This document shows, piece after piece, positions 48,873-59,700 of a stretch of DNA of 64,000 bases. The translations under genes and the position numbers were made by a program. How positions within the stretch are numbered: the stretch's first letter is position 1; every line of letters begins with the position of its first letter. The notes under the pieces are model-generated. The model saw only the letters and a program-made list of their open reading frames with translations. It was not told where the DNA came from and searched no databases. The DNA comes from Batillaria attramentaria (taxonomy: Eukaryota > Mollusca > Gastropoda > Batillariidae): the NCBI GenBank assembly GCA_018292915.2, contig JACVVK020000018.1, forward strand, positions 712,001 through 776,000. Direction: 5' to 3'.

Positions 48873-51800
48873 CCCCTTAGCTTACGTACAATTTGGCAGT
48901 GCAACAAACTCATGATGCACACAGACAGACTTAACAGAGGTTTAACTATACATGTATCAAAGGCCTGGCGGAAGAGATAGGCCTTCAGATGCGATTTAAA
49001 CAGAGGCAGTGAGGTCTGATGGTGGAGTTCGATTGGCAAGGAGTTCCAGACAGTAGGGGCTAAGAAGCTGAAAGAGCGCTCTTCAGCAGTTTTAATGTTA
49101 CGCTTCGGAATTTTGAGAAATTTTTCGCTAGTGAAACGCAGGGTGCATGACGGTTGATACTTACAGAGTAAGGCCAACAGGTAGGGAGGAAGAGAACCCT
49201 CGAAGAAACGTATGCAACTCCTAAAACAGCAAGGTTTGAGTTGTGTGGTGTTATATGGTAGAGACTAACAGGTACAGTTCCAGTATATGTATAATCAGAA
49301 ACTTGTCATATTGTGGTTGTGTTTATGACTGTTGATAGCAGTTAACTTTGACATCGCGAGCTTGGCCAGTGACCTACTTCCCTGCTGACGCGCATGCAGC
49401 TGCCGGCTGTTTAGGGCGACGCGAATCGGTTCGCAGCTCAGTGCCTACGGCTGTTGAGAGTGACGCGAGCCGGCTCGCGTCCCGATGCGTAACGGTAAAC
49501 TTTTTTTTTTTTGGTAAAGTCATATAAAGCTAGGATGACTTTGAGTAAGGTTTGTTTTTGCCAATGTCGCAGGCAAAAGTGGTAGATGAAAATCGAGCCA
49601 TTGTGCCAGTTGGGATGGTTGGTGAACTTTGCACTCGAGGTTACACCACCATGTTGGGTTACTGGGGAGATCCTGATAAAACAAATGAGGCCATCTCATC
49701 GGAACGTTGGTTCTACACAGGGTAAGTGCCAGACCTACATCTAGACTCATAATTGTATTAATATCTGCAGTGTACAGAAGACCATCCCATTATTGCACTC
49801 TCTAATTTGGCTTGGAGAATGCCTACATAATGAAAGTTCTTTTTTGTTTTGGGAGGGGTGGGGGGTTGTTTGTTTTTGCATTGGAAATACTCAGCCCACA
49901 AAAAATGTGCCCCTACATGGTCCAACCCTTGTCGTGGGGTAGTGGCTTGTGTACCTCAATGACCCAGAGAACTATGCCAGCAGGAGCACATGCTCCTGGC
50001 AGGGTCACCCAAGCTGGACAGGTCGAAGGGTAGAGGTCAGACGAATGTGGACCACCTCTCCAAGAGGCTAAACGGGTTTGCGTAGGGTTAACAGCCCTAC
50101 CTGTAAAAAACACTAAGTTACTGAAGCATCGACAGCAACAAACCGAGACATTCACCTGGGCGAGGAAGGGTCTCCATCCCGGAGACCTATGACGCATTGC
50201 AGTGAAAGCCGAAAGGAAGCTGCAAGGCCGACCCCCCTTCTAACACCCAGGACAACAACGAGAGTAGCCACATGGAACATCAGGACAATGTATGAAGTAG
50301 GAAGGACCATACAAGTAGCAAGAGAGATGAAGAACTACAAGATAGGAGTACTGGGACTGAGTGAGACAAGGTGGCTACAGACAGGACAGCTGAGATTTTC
50401 ATCGGGAGAGCAATTGCTGTACTCTGGACACACAGAGGATGGAGCCCCCCACACTGAGGGCGTGGCCCTGATGCTGGCACCGGAGGCACAGCGGGCACTC
50501 ATCGGCTGGGAACCTGTCAACTCCCGCATCATCACAGCCAAATTCATCACCAAGAAAAAAGACATCAAGCTGAACATCATCCAGTGCTACGCTCCCACCA
50601 ATGATGCGGAAGAGGAGAAAAAAGATGACTTCTACCAACAACTGCAGACAGTGATAGATAGAGGAGGAGCCAAGGACATGACCATACTGATGGGAGACTT
50701 CAACGCCAAGATTGGATCAGACAACACAGGCTATGAGGACACCATGGGAACACACGGACTGGGACAGATGAACGAAAATGGCGAGCGCTTTGCAGACTTT
50801 TGTGCCCTGAACCAGCTAGTGATAGGAGGCAGCATCTTCCCACACAAGCGCATCCACAAGGCCACATGGAGATCGCCGGACCATGTCACGGAGAACCAGA
50901 TTGATCACATCTGCATCAGCCGGAAGTTCAGGAGATCGTGGCGGGATGTGCGCGTGATGAGGGGTGCCGATGTATCATCAGACCACCACCTTCTTGCAAC
51001 AGCATTGAGACTTCGGCTCAAGAGGCACACCAACGCCAACAGCACACGGACCAGGTACAACGTTGGACTTCTCAGGAACACAGACACACAAGCAGCATTC
51101 CGGATCAGCCTTTCCAACAGGTTCCAGCCACTGCAAGACCTGATAGAAGACAGTGAAATGGACATCGAGACACAGTGGGAACACAGCAAGAAACTCTGGC
51201 ACGACACATGCGAAGAGGTCCTTGGCAAGAGAAAGACCCAACATAAGGAATGGATCTCTGCTGATACCATCCAGAAGCTGGAAGTTAGGAAAGAGAAGAA
51301 AACTGAACACGAGCCGAACAAGAAGAGCTAAGGCAAAGGCACAAGAGGAATACACAGCAGCTGACAGAGAAGTGAAGAGGAGCACCAGGAAGGACAAGAG
51401 GGACTACATCGACAACCTGGCCAGTCAAGCAGAGGAAGCAGCCCGACAAGGGAATCTAAAAGACCTGTACCAGGTGACCAAGAAGCTCATGGGCAAATTT
51501 CAGCAGACAGACAAACCAGTGAAGGACAAGAACGGGCACCCACTGACAACAACTGAGGAACAGCTGAAGCGATGGGCAGAACACTTCAGGGAGCTGTTAA
51601 ATCGCCCCATCCCTGAAACACCACCAGACATCCCACCAGCTGAGACAGAACTACCCATCAACTGTGACAAGCCCTCTAAGGCGGAGATCAGGAAAGCCAT
51701 CATGACACTGAGAAATGGGAAAGCTGCAGGGCCGGACGAGATACCAGCAGAAGCCATTAAAGCAGACACAGAGACAGCCGTCAACATGCTGCACAGCCTG

Positions 51801-54083
51801 TTCAGCAAGATCTGGGAGAAGGAAGAGGTGCCAGCCCAGTGGAAAGAAGGGATCGTCATCAAGCTGCCAAAGAAAGGGGACCTCAGGGACTGCAGCAACT
51901 ACCGAGGGATCATGCTCCTGTCAGTGCCAGGCAAGGTTCTCAACAGAATTCTACTGGAGAGGATGAGAGAGGCAGTCGACCCCATGCTCCGAGACCAGCA
52001 GGCAGGCTTTCGCAGGAACAGGTCCTGCGCTGACCAGATTGCCAGCCTACGCATCATTGTGGAGCAGTCACTGGAGTGGAACTCCCCCCTCTACATCAAC
52101 TTCATAGACTATGAGAAGGCCTTCGACAGTGTAGACAGAGAGGCGCTGTGGAAGCTGCTAAGGCACTATGGAGTTCCCGGGAAGATCATCTCCCTGGTCC
52201 AGTGCACCTACCAAGACATGAGCTGCAGGATTGCCCATGCCGGCCAGTTGTCAGAAAGCTTCGAGGTGAAGACCGGAGTCCGCCAGGGATGCCTGTTGTC
52301 CCCGTTTCTCTTCCTCCTGGTCATCGACTGGATCATGAAGACCACTACAGCAGGCAGGAAAAACGGGATACAGTGGACACTCTGGACGCAGCTGGATGAC
52401 CTCGACTTTGCGGACGACCTGGCGCTCCTGTCTCACAGCCACAGCCAGATGCAGGACAAGACTACGTGCCTGGAAGCCACATCAGCCGGAACAGGGCTCA
52501 AGATCAACAGGAAGAAAACCGAGCTGATGAAGATCAACACCACTGCCAACACACCAGTCACAGTCGGTGGAGAGCCCATTAGGGAGGTGGAGTCTTTTGT
52601 CTACCTGGGGAGTGTGGTTGATGGACAGGGAGGCACAGACCGAGACGTCACAGCCAGAATCGGCAAGGCAAGGGCAGCAATGGTCATGCTGAAAAAACGT
52701 CTGGGCATCCAAAGTTGTCAGCATAAGAACCAAACTTCGCATCTTCAACTCCAACGTGAAGTCAGTTCTGCTCTACGGATGCGAAACATGGAGGACAACG
52801 AAGACGATGCAGCAGAAGATCCAGACATTTCTCAACACCTGTCTGAGGCGCATCTTCAACATCCGATGGCCAGAGAAGATCCGGAATGAAGAGCTGTGGG
52901 AGCGAGCGGGGCAGGAACCAGTGGCCAAGCAGATCCTGCGGAGGAAGTGGGGCTGGATTGGACACACCCTCAGGAAACCAGCATCCAGCACCACACGCCA
53001 AGCCCTGACATGGAACCCGCAGGGGAAAAGGAAGAGAGGCCGGCCTCGCAACAGCTGGAGGCGGGACACTGAGGCAGAGCTATGTAAGCAGGGGACCAAC
53101 TGGACTGGAGTGGCAAGACTAGCCCAGAACAGAGTGCGATGGCGAAGGGTTGTCGATGGCCTATGCTCCACGTGGAGCCAAGGGCCTAAGTAAGTAAGTA
53201 AGTACAAAAAATGTGCGGTGTGTGATAATGTCTGTGATTACTGTCAGTGTACATGTTGCAATGAAGAACAGGGAGCTATAATGTACTGTTCTAAAAACTG
53301 ATTTTCTACCCAAACTGTGTTTTGATGCAAATCTTGCCAGACCATGGGCAACATAGACACATTTATATTTTATCTATCAGTGACCAGGCTGTTATGGATG
53401 CAGATGGTTACTGTCAGATTGTTGGTCGACTGAAGGACATGGTAATCAGAGGTGGAGAAAATGTTTACCCCACAGAGATTGAGCAGGTCCTCTATGAACA
53501 CCCGAAGGTCAAGGACGTGCAGGTATGGCCAAACCATGTTTCAAAGAATTCTCATCTGTACGATCATTTAGGTCAGACATCAAATCATTTCTGGACAGCT
53601 CAATCTTTTTTTCCACAGCATACTTACAAGTTAGTGAGCATGACAGAACAGCAGCAGAGAAAATCTATTGGAATCAGAAATAAGAATCATATGGATTAAG
53701 TGAGATCAGTAATCCAGTAATGGAACTTATATATTCACATTCAGCAGTTCTGTATGTGTTTCAGGAGGTCTTTGAGAATGTGTTTGAGGCCTGCATGCAC
53801 CATATGGATGTTCATTTGTTTGCGATAGCTTCAGGCGCACATATAGGAAAGCAGTTGGCAGTGGCTTTTTTATGTTTCGTTTTGCTGGCAGCGTGTTTGT
53901 TGGTTAGGAGTCTGTTGTACAGTTTGATGCTTGATTTTTCACACCAGGTGATAGGAGTTCCTGACAAACGCCTTGGAGAGGAGATTTGTGCCTGGGTTCA
54001 GCTCAAGTCTGGTGAGGCGGCTACAGACTCTGAGCTGAAGGAATTCTGCAAGGAAAGGGTAGGTTTACAGCTCACTCGCAGGT

Positions 54084-54133
<50 letters not shown>

Positions 54134-54586
54134 CCAATCTAATGCATGCTGTCATCTTGTCAGAACTGCTCTTATTACATAACTGCAGTCAGATTTGATA
54201 ACAGTGAGAGAAGCTTTAATGAATTGTTTCATTTTTGTTTCATTCCATTCCATTGAAGTTTTGTGGATGTAAATGTCCCGATTTTTGTGGTCTACCAATG
54301 AAGCAAATGAGAATAGTTATAAATTCATAGTATTATTTTCATTATAAGTATTTTTTTACTGCTTGCAAAACAAAGTGTAGCGAAACAAATTTGCTAACGT
54401 GCTTATAAATTTCACTGTTGGTTGCTTTTTCTTTCCTCATGATTACAGATGGCGCGTTTCAAAGTCCCGCGATACTTCATGTTTGTCGAGGATTTCCCAA
54501 TGACAGTGACAGGCAAGATTCAGAAATTCAAGATGCGAGAGGAGTCCGTGAAGATTCTGGGACTTGAACACATTCATCCTCATTAG
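41499..54586 (+). CDS. ACSF2: Acyl-CoA synthetase family member 2, mitochondrial
   Basis: 14 exons: 41499-41608, 42277-42457, 44058-44186, 45087-45140, 45649-45767, 46237-46402, 46749-46844, 47120-47268, 47929-48097, 48569-48676, 49573-49721, 53381-53522, 53948-54058, 54449-54586. They total 1821 nt, 606 codons, close to the roughly 615 of vertebrate ACSF2. The enzyme adenylates a medium-chain fatty acid and transfers it to CoA in the mitochondrion. The first exon encodes an Arg-rich, acid-poor presequence ([18 protein letters not shown]). The adenylate-forming motifs are the P-loop [10 protein letters not shown] (split 46402/46749), the YGSTETSP motif, GYWGDPDKT, the hinge [16 protein letters not shown], and the C-terminal catalytic lysine region TGKIQKFKM. 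Every junction is GT-AG. The intron between 49721 and 53381 received LINE copy C, and three donors are followed closely by GT repeats. Confidence 0.95.
41622..41642 (+). repeat. (GT)n just after the ACSF2 exon 1 donor
   Basis: A GT array starts about 13 nt after the GTGAGT donor at 41609, in the ACSF2 sense strand. Confidence 0.92.
42960..43079 (+). repeat. Two (GT)n microsatellites
   Basis: GT arrays at about 42960-42990 and 43034-43079, separated by about 43 nt of unique sequence. They are followed by a diverged repeat of about 45 nt with TGAAAGATGTA...TCAATGTATG (to about 43235). All are intronic in ACSF2. Confidence 0.93.
43578..43866. mobile_element. GC-rich palindromic MITE (289 bp)
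   Basis: It begins CAGGGGCGTAGGAA and ends TTCCTACGCGCCTG. The interior is rich in GGGGGCCC/GGGCCCCC palindromes and has an internal (CA)n. The direct repeat TCCAT flanks it (43573-43577 and 43867-43871). The termini look hAT-like but the visible duplication is only 5 bp. It is intronic in ACSF2. Confidence 0.75.
44262..44570 (-). repeat. LINE/SINE 3'-region fragment with internal (CA)n arrays
   Basis: The start CAAATTCAAATTCAAAAATAC followed by TTTATTGTCTGTTATAAAAT is shared with 32811-32860. Two (CA)n blocks follow (about 44377-44410 and 44513-44532). On the minus strand the block ends in AATAAAGTATTTTTG and a (TTGAA)n-type tail. No ORF is recognisable. Confidence 0.6.
45153..45197 (+). 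repeat. (GT)n microsatellite near the ACSF2 exon 4 donor
   Basis: About 22 GT units beginning 12 nt after the end of exon 45087-45140. Confidence 0.95.
45385..45600 (-). repeat. Old interspersed repeat fragment
   Basis: It begins AAGATAGATTTATTGCTTC and runs into A-rich sequence with AATTTGCTTTGCTCC, resembling the start of 5656-6175. It ends just before the ACSF2 exon at 45649. Family unknown. Confidence 0.4.
48205..48253 (+). repeat. Interstitial telomere-like (CCCTAA)n stretch
   Basis: Degenerate CCTAAA/CCCTAA units over about 45 nt (AACCCTAAATCTAAACCTAA then ACCCTAAACC). This is the complement of the TTAGGG-type animal telomere repeat. It is intronic in ACSF2. Confidence 0.65.
48722..49180 (-). 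mobile_element. CR1/L2-clade LINE ORF2 C-terminal fragment
   Basis: The minus strand encodes [20 protein letters not shown] then [18 protein letters not shown]. These are the conserved extreme C-terminal phrases of CR1/L2-type reverse transcriptases. A 3' region with a 62-nt (CA/GT)n expansion (about 48810-48871) and a terminal ATT/AAT microsatellite (48733-48753) follows. It is 5' truncated and lies in antisense orientation in an ACSF2 intron. It is a fossil, not a gene. Confidence 0.7.
49911..50019 (+). ncRNA. Candidate HDV-like ribozyme at the 5' end of LINE C
   Basis: Same sequence as 19574-19682 over the 109 nt, with the same P1-P4 pairings. The 5' boundary is again fixed by the target duplication. 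In C the flanking base is C, so P1 could extend by one pair relative to B. Activity is unproven. Confidence 0.58.
50189..53193 (+). pseudogene. LINE endonuclease-reverse transcriptase ORF, frameshifted (copy C)
   Basis: The frame starts at the same ATG as in copy B and is open to about 51304. There 5 bp present in B (GCACT after GAAAACT) are missing, and the frame shifts to a stop at 51331. Downstream the reverse transcriptase frame is open again until about 52690, where one extra A (AAAAAAC against AAGAAC in B) causes a second shift. The last segment, with the [14 protein letters not shown] tail, runs to the stop at 53193. The endonuclease and FADD motifs are individually present, but no full-length protein can be made. 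Confidence 0.93.
54091..54132 (+). repeat. (GT)n microsatellite near the ACSF2 exon 13 donor
   Basis: About 21 GT units starting about 32 nt after the donor at 54059. Confidence 0.95.
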
Positions 54587-54944
54587 CTGATGATTCCTTC
54601 GCCTGATGTGACAATCTCATTACTGTGACATGCATATCAGGATCAGAGTTTTAACGGAAGTTCCGTTTCTGCTGGTGCAGGAGTGTAGTCACCAAATTAT
54701 CTCATCCATGTAATTGCATGTACTTTGCTAAACATGACCAGAAATACATTGGGGGGAAGTGTACATGTAATTATTATACAGGACATTGTGCACTTTATAA
54801 CCAGGTTGGGTTATTTTTGTTTGTTTGTTTGTTTTTTTTGCTGCCCCAACTCTTCGCCAGTTCCAGTGGTGTTCTTCCAAGGTAATGGGTGGAATCCACA
54901 GAGGGCTTGAAAGCTGGGGCAATTTTTATTATGCATGATGATGG

Positions 54945-55270
54945 AGATGAGGATGATGGTAAGATGATGATCCGTGTGGTTTGGGACTGTCGGATATGGC
55001 CGCATTCCACACTTCCTGTCATAACTATTCCGGCATTAACCAGGGCCGGGAACTACGGCACCTGCGGTGCTTGCCATGTAATATCATATGATGTGTCATA
55101 CGTGGGTGAATCTCGGCTGTGTGGCAACAGCCTCCCCAATGGGCCCATAGCACACTCACTCTGGGAAGGAACCGACCTATGTAGGAAAAATCCTGCTTGC
55201 CTCGGCTGGGACTCGAACCCGGGTCTCCCAGTCCATGGTCCGAAGTGCTAACCACTACACTACGGGGGCC
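54945..55270 (-). mobile_element. tRNA-derived SINE
   Basis: The minus strand from 55270 starts with a tRNA-like head: an A-box-like GTAGTGTAGTGGTTAGCAC, then a B box GGGTTCGAGTCCC about 45 nt later. The acceptor and T stems do not pair as in a real tRNA. A body of about 250 nt follows with no ORF and ends in ATCATCATC/CATCATCC-type simple repeats. It lies in the ACSF2 3' UTR in antisense. Confidence 0.75.
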
Positions 55271-56092
55271 AGTTATAACCGGGTTGTTTTGTGTAAAAGG
55301 ACAATCATTATGATGAATGTGTTGTACCACAACCATAGGCTGTGACAGTGCGCCACAAAAGTGGCATACGCTGGGGTATATTGACGTGTGTGGCACAGAC
55401 ATAAACATTCATATGCTGAATGAATGCCGCCTGGATAGACAGGATCTCATCTTCTGTGTAACAGATGAACTTTGGATTTCATTGTGCCTTGATGTATTTT
55501 CTTCATGCTTTTTTTAACCATGATACATCACTTGTCATACTGTTTTTGAAAAGACTTGGTAAGAAAGCCATGATAGTAGAGGATACCTCAAAAAGTGCAC
55601 AATGAAACTGAATTTATACATCCACTGACTTCTGATCTGGGTTTATACACTTATCTTTTTCTGCAGTTCTGTTACCGTTGTGCCTTAGTGGCTGCGTTAA
55701 AATGTGAATGTTCCATGCATTTTTGGGGTCTGTTTTTTTTTTTTTTTTTTTTTGCATAACACAGTCCAATGATAATTACAAACCACATGTGACATATGGC
55801 AAGCAGCGTTATGTTTTGCAGTCCTTGTTCATGGGTTTGGAGGTATGTGTGTAAATGTATGTGTTGTGACTTTGTTTATGTACAAAATCTGTTGTATACC
55901 AGCGTTGTTGTGGCTTAAGGCTGTCTGAATTGTTTTATTTCATGTGGGGTGGAATTGGCATAACCCAGGAATGTAATACATGTACTAACATTGTTGTAAA
56001 GTGGCAGCACAGGATTTAAAATGTTGTCATATACATGCTACGTAATATTCAGAAGAATTTACTCAAATTTTTGTATTTGAAACGCCTGTGAA

Positions 56093-56098
56093 AATAAA
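56093..56098 (+). terminator. Candidate poly(A) signal of ACSF2
   Basis: AATAAA within GTGAAAATAAAGGGAG, about 1.5 kb past the stop. It is followed by a T/GT-rich stretch, as expected for a cleavage site. Confidence 0.55.
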
Positions 56099-56266
56099 GG
56101 GAGAAAGTTTGGGATTGCTGGTCTTTTGTTAGGTATTTTTTTTGGTTATAATTGCATGCAAGAGCATACACACATACTCATATATAGCCCTAAGATTTTT
56201 TTTTTTTTGCTCTTGTAGGCACAAGGAAGCAGTGGCGGTTGGTGTGTGAAAAGAATAAGGCTTGGA

Positions 56267-56267
56267 C

Positions 56268-56312
<45 letters not shown>
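56267..56312. repeat. (CA)n microsatellite
   Basis: About 23 CA dinucleotides adjacent to the SINE at 56325. Confidence 0.95.
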
Positions 56313-56315
<3 letters not shown>

Positions 56316-56324
56316 GGGTGGGTG

Positions 56325-56450
56325 GAGGTGTTCGGGAGTTTAACGTCCTCTTCCACCACGTAAGGGTGATACCAAAGACGGGGCAACGAGAAGAAGGCCA
56401 GAACAAATATTTCGCCCCAGCTGGGATTCGAACTCAGTCACGAGAGTACA
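56325..56450 (-). mobile_element. SINE copy 3 (CACGTGGTGGAA family)
   Basis: The minus strand reads: B-box-like GAGTTCGAATCCC, a CTTCTCGTTGCCCCGTCTTTGG body, then TTACGTGGTGGAAGAGGACG and TTAAACTCCC. This is the most complete copy here and shows that the family is tRNA-derived. It lies just beyond the 3' end of the IgGFc-binding-like gene. Confidence 0.75.
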
Positions 56451-56472
56451 CACACACAGTCTCTTAAATTCG

Positions 56473-56478
56473 TTTATT
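56473..56478 (-). terminator. Candidate poly(A) signal, IgGFc-binding-like gene
   Basis: Minus-strand AATAAA about 300 nt beyond the stop codon at 56781-56783. Confidence 0.5.
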
Positions 56479-56780
56479 GACAGTTTTACATGACGGTCCA
56501 GCCCTATATTGCCACTGTTCACAAATGTGCTCGCGTTTTACCGCAAAACAATGTTTACGTTCAATTGACAACCAAGTTTCTTTACAGTTTTCATAACCAT
56601 GCGAACAAGCAGAACTGGAGTATGTAACTGTTCGGATCCAACAGAACAACAAACTTTACCTTGTGTTGAAATCAGTATGCAGAATTAAGACGCTTTGGCT
56701 CAGGGGACAGCAGTTCAAATTGGACCTGCACACTCCAAAACCCTTTTCTAGAGCCGACAGTGTCCATCTGCAAGCGGTCT

Positions 56781-59700
56781 TCACTCATGGCTCCTCTGAG
56801 ACCTCGAGCTTCTTTGCCTTGTGTGTGCCTTGGCAAGCCCCAAAGCGTTGACCAGGTCAAAGCAAGCGATGATCAGCGCTACGCCCACTAGCACAGTCGC
56901 ACCAAGGCAGCCCAGCACAGCAGCTGACGTTCTGGTATCGGTGCTGCGTGTGAGACCCTGCTTTGACTTCCTGCGCGCTGGCGACAGGTTTTCGGGTGGT
57001 TGGACCTCTTTGGACCTGTTGAGAGACGCTGCTGGTTTGCATCTGCACGAACACATCTTTTTTGCTCTTGGTCCTTCTGTTGTTGTCCCTTTAGTAGTGA
57101 CTGTTATCCCTTCTGCAGTTGTTATTATACTTTCTGTAGCTGGCGATGTCTCTTCTGTGGCAGTCGTTATCCCTTCCGCAGCCGGTGTTGTCGCTTCCGT
57201 GGCCATTGTCCCTTCTGTAGCTGTTTTCCTTTTAGTGGGCGTCGTTGTCCCTTCTCTTTCCATTGTTGTCCCTTCGGAAGCGGTCGTTGACCCCTCTTTA
57301 GCCACTATCCCTTCTGTTGTCCCCGTTGTAGCCGTTTTTCCTTCTGTAGCCGTTGTTGTCCCTTCTGTTGTCCCTTCCATAGTCATTGTCCCTTCTGTAA
57401 TTGTTGTCCCTTCTGTAACCGCCGTTGTCCCTTCTGTGGCTGTTGGCGTTCCGCTTATTAGTGCCGTTATCCCTTCTGTGGCCGTAGTTGCCCCTTCTGT
57501 CACTACTGCTGTCGTGATTGCTGCACTAGTGGGCACCTCGGACATGGTAATTACCGAAGAATATGTTGTCTTCGAAACAGCCGATGCACTGTGTGTGTCT
57601 CCGTGTGCCGTGGTGACGGATGGTGCTGGAGAACTGACGCTTTCTGGAGCCATTGGTACAGTGGCGGAGATTTGCAGAAAGGCGTAATCCGATGACGTTT
57701 GCAAACCAGAAGATGCTTCGAGCATGAAGTCTCCTGAGGACTTATCTGTGGCAGAGGATGTTTCGACTTGGAGCGTTTCGGACAGCGTGGATACGGTAGA
57801 GGATGTTTGGAACTGGACATTTTCTGACAGCCTTGGTGCAGACACCTCGGTGGCTGTTTCAAACAGGACGTCTTCTGAGAGGGTAGATACGGCAGTGAGT
57901 GTTTGATACGGGACGTATTCTGACGGTGTAGACACGGCAGTGGGTGTTTCGAACGGGACGTTTACTGACGGCGTGGACACGGCAGTCGGTGTACCAAACC
58001 GGACGTTTTCTGACGTTGTAGACTGTACTGCAGTGGATGTTTCAAACGGTATGTTTCCTGACGGTGTAGACATGGCAGCGGGTGTTTCATACAGGACATA
58101 TTCTGACCGTGTAGACCTGGTTTCAAACTGGACGGTTTCTGAATGCATACGAGTAGTGGGCGTTTCAAACGCTGTGATTTCTGACACGCTATTTACGTCA
58201 GACACTGATGCCTCGAGCTGATTGTGGTCTGATACAGACTGGAAAGGGGAGCTTGTGAGCTGATCTGACATCATTTGATTAGCATCTGAGGTGAAATATC
58301 CTGCAGTGGAGGATGCAGAGATCAAAGAAGTATCAAAGGCCGTGTCTGATAGTGTGTATTCTGTCGCGGTGGTTGAGGGACTCGTGTCTACACACACAGA
58401 TGCTAAAATGTTTCCTGAAGTGGTACCTGAAGAGCCGCTGCTCGATGAAGAAAACTGAAAACAAAGAATCCAACAGATAAGCAAAATTTTGAAACGGCCC
58501 TGCACAGGAGGGACATGCAAACAGTATCTTAGTAAACCCTATCGTGCGTCTGGTCTACCTTCAACGGTCTGTTCAAATTTATCCTTGGAAATAGAAAGGT
58601 TGTACAAAGCACTCTTGGGGGTGATGAAAATTATGATAGATATTTCATTGTTACATTGTCAAACACACGAACACAAAACACTTTCTGACAACAAAGTCTG
58701 TGACGATAATTTGTTGTTGCTTTGTAATTTTTTAGGGACAGGGCTTAAAAAAAAAAAAAAAAAAAAAACTCAGAGCAAAAAAGTTTTTTGTCTTTTTTTT
58801 TTAAACAAAAATTCTGTATTCTAACTACTTTTTTCCCACTGTTCTATCGCAAAAGAATGCGCTGTACGGGAGTATTATTCACCTCACTTGGAGGCCCGAA
58901 GTAGGCCAGCGGGAGAGCCCAGCCTCCGTTGCCCACCATCGCCCCGCCCACGTAGCCCCAGAAGGGTTGGCAAGCGCTACTGGAAAAAGCGTTACAGGTC
59001 AGAGACAGGTGGCACTGCTCCTGGTCGATCGGCACGAAAATCACTGCCAGGTCAGGCATGTCCTGCACCAGCTCTATCGACGGTGAGGACATCCACGGCC
59101 CCAACCACTGGCCACCCAGAGAGAACCTGACTGCATACATGTCCGCGACGCCGACCACGATCATCAGAGAGTTGGTGCTGGTGGGGAACGGCTTGACGAC
59201 TTCGTACCCAGTGGAGGACCAATGGGAGGTCGGGACCAGGACTACCATTCTGACGTCACCCGGCGACGTGGCGTCCTCGATGATCAGGGCCACCAGGACG
59301 GGTTCGCTGGCTTCTAGAACCGTCGACTGACGGTCGGCTGGATAGTCCAGGGTCCAGGCGTCACTGTCCTCACCAGTTGTCAAGCACTCGCCGAACACGC
59401 TGATTCTGGTGCCTGGTTGAGTAGCTACGATCTTGACCGTGTAGGCGAAGTTAGTTGGGTTAGTTGCGATGATGTACTGTGTGCCCAGGGAGGATGTTGG
59501 GGGAATGAATTCGAGCGTAATGCCATGCGTAGTACTGGTGTCGCCCGCAGAGGTGACCTCGCCTCCAGATAACACCGCCACGGGCTGGGAACTCACGACA
59601 CGGGTACCCGACATGTCGCACGCGCTGCACAGCACTTGCACGGCCAGCGACTGATTCAGGACCTCCGTGATAACGTCACCGTCTTGGAAAACTACATCAT

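Larger units (their letters stand above)
49911..53203 (+). mobile_element. Full-length LINE copy C with target-site duplication
   Basis: 3293 bp bounded by the perfect 13-bp direct repeat ACAAAAAATGTGC at 49898-49910 and 53204-53216. It has the same leader, ORF and GTAAGTAAGT tail as copy B and is nearly identical to it by eye. It sits in sense orientation in the ACSF2 intron between exons 49573-49721 and 53381-53522. Coding capacity is lost through two frameshifts. Confidence 0.95.
54587..56100 (+). other. ACSF2 3' UTR and downstream flank
   Basis: No coding exon is supported. The region holds a tRNA-derived SINE (about 54945-55270, minus), a T run near 55733-55753 and the poly(A) hexamer at 56093. 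The minus-strand neighbour ends near 56470, so the two genes converge here. Confidence 0.6.

Noticed and set aside
49812..50033. Short frame over the LINE leader as a separate first ORF
   Set aside because: It overlaps the candidate ribozyme. The part shared with copies B and D looks like structured leader, and its start lies in host DNA outside the element.
55190..55270. Possible functional tRNA gene on the minus strand
   Set aside because: A- and B-box motifs are present but acceptor and T stems do not pair, and a SINE body with a simple-repeat tail follows.
56821..57687. 288-codon plus-strand frame rich in Val/Ser/Pro
   Set aside because: It is antisense to the Thr/Ser-rich repeat of the minus-strand mucin-like gene. 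The minus frame has splice support and a membrane span, while the plus frame has no domain.
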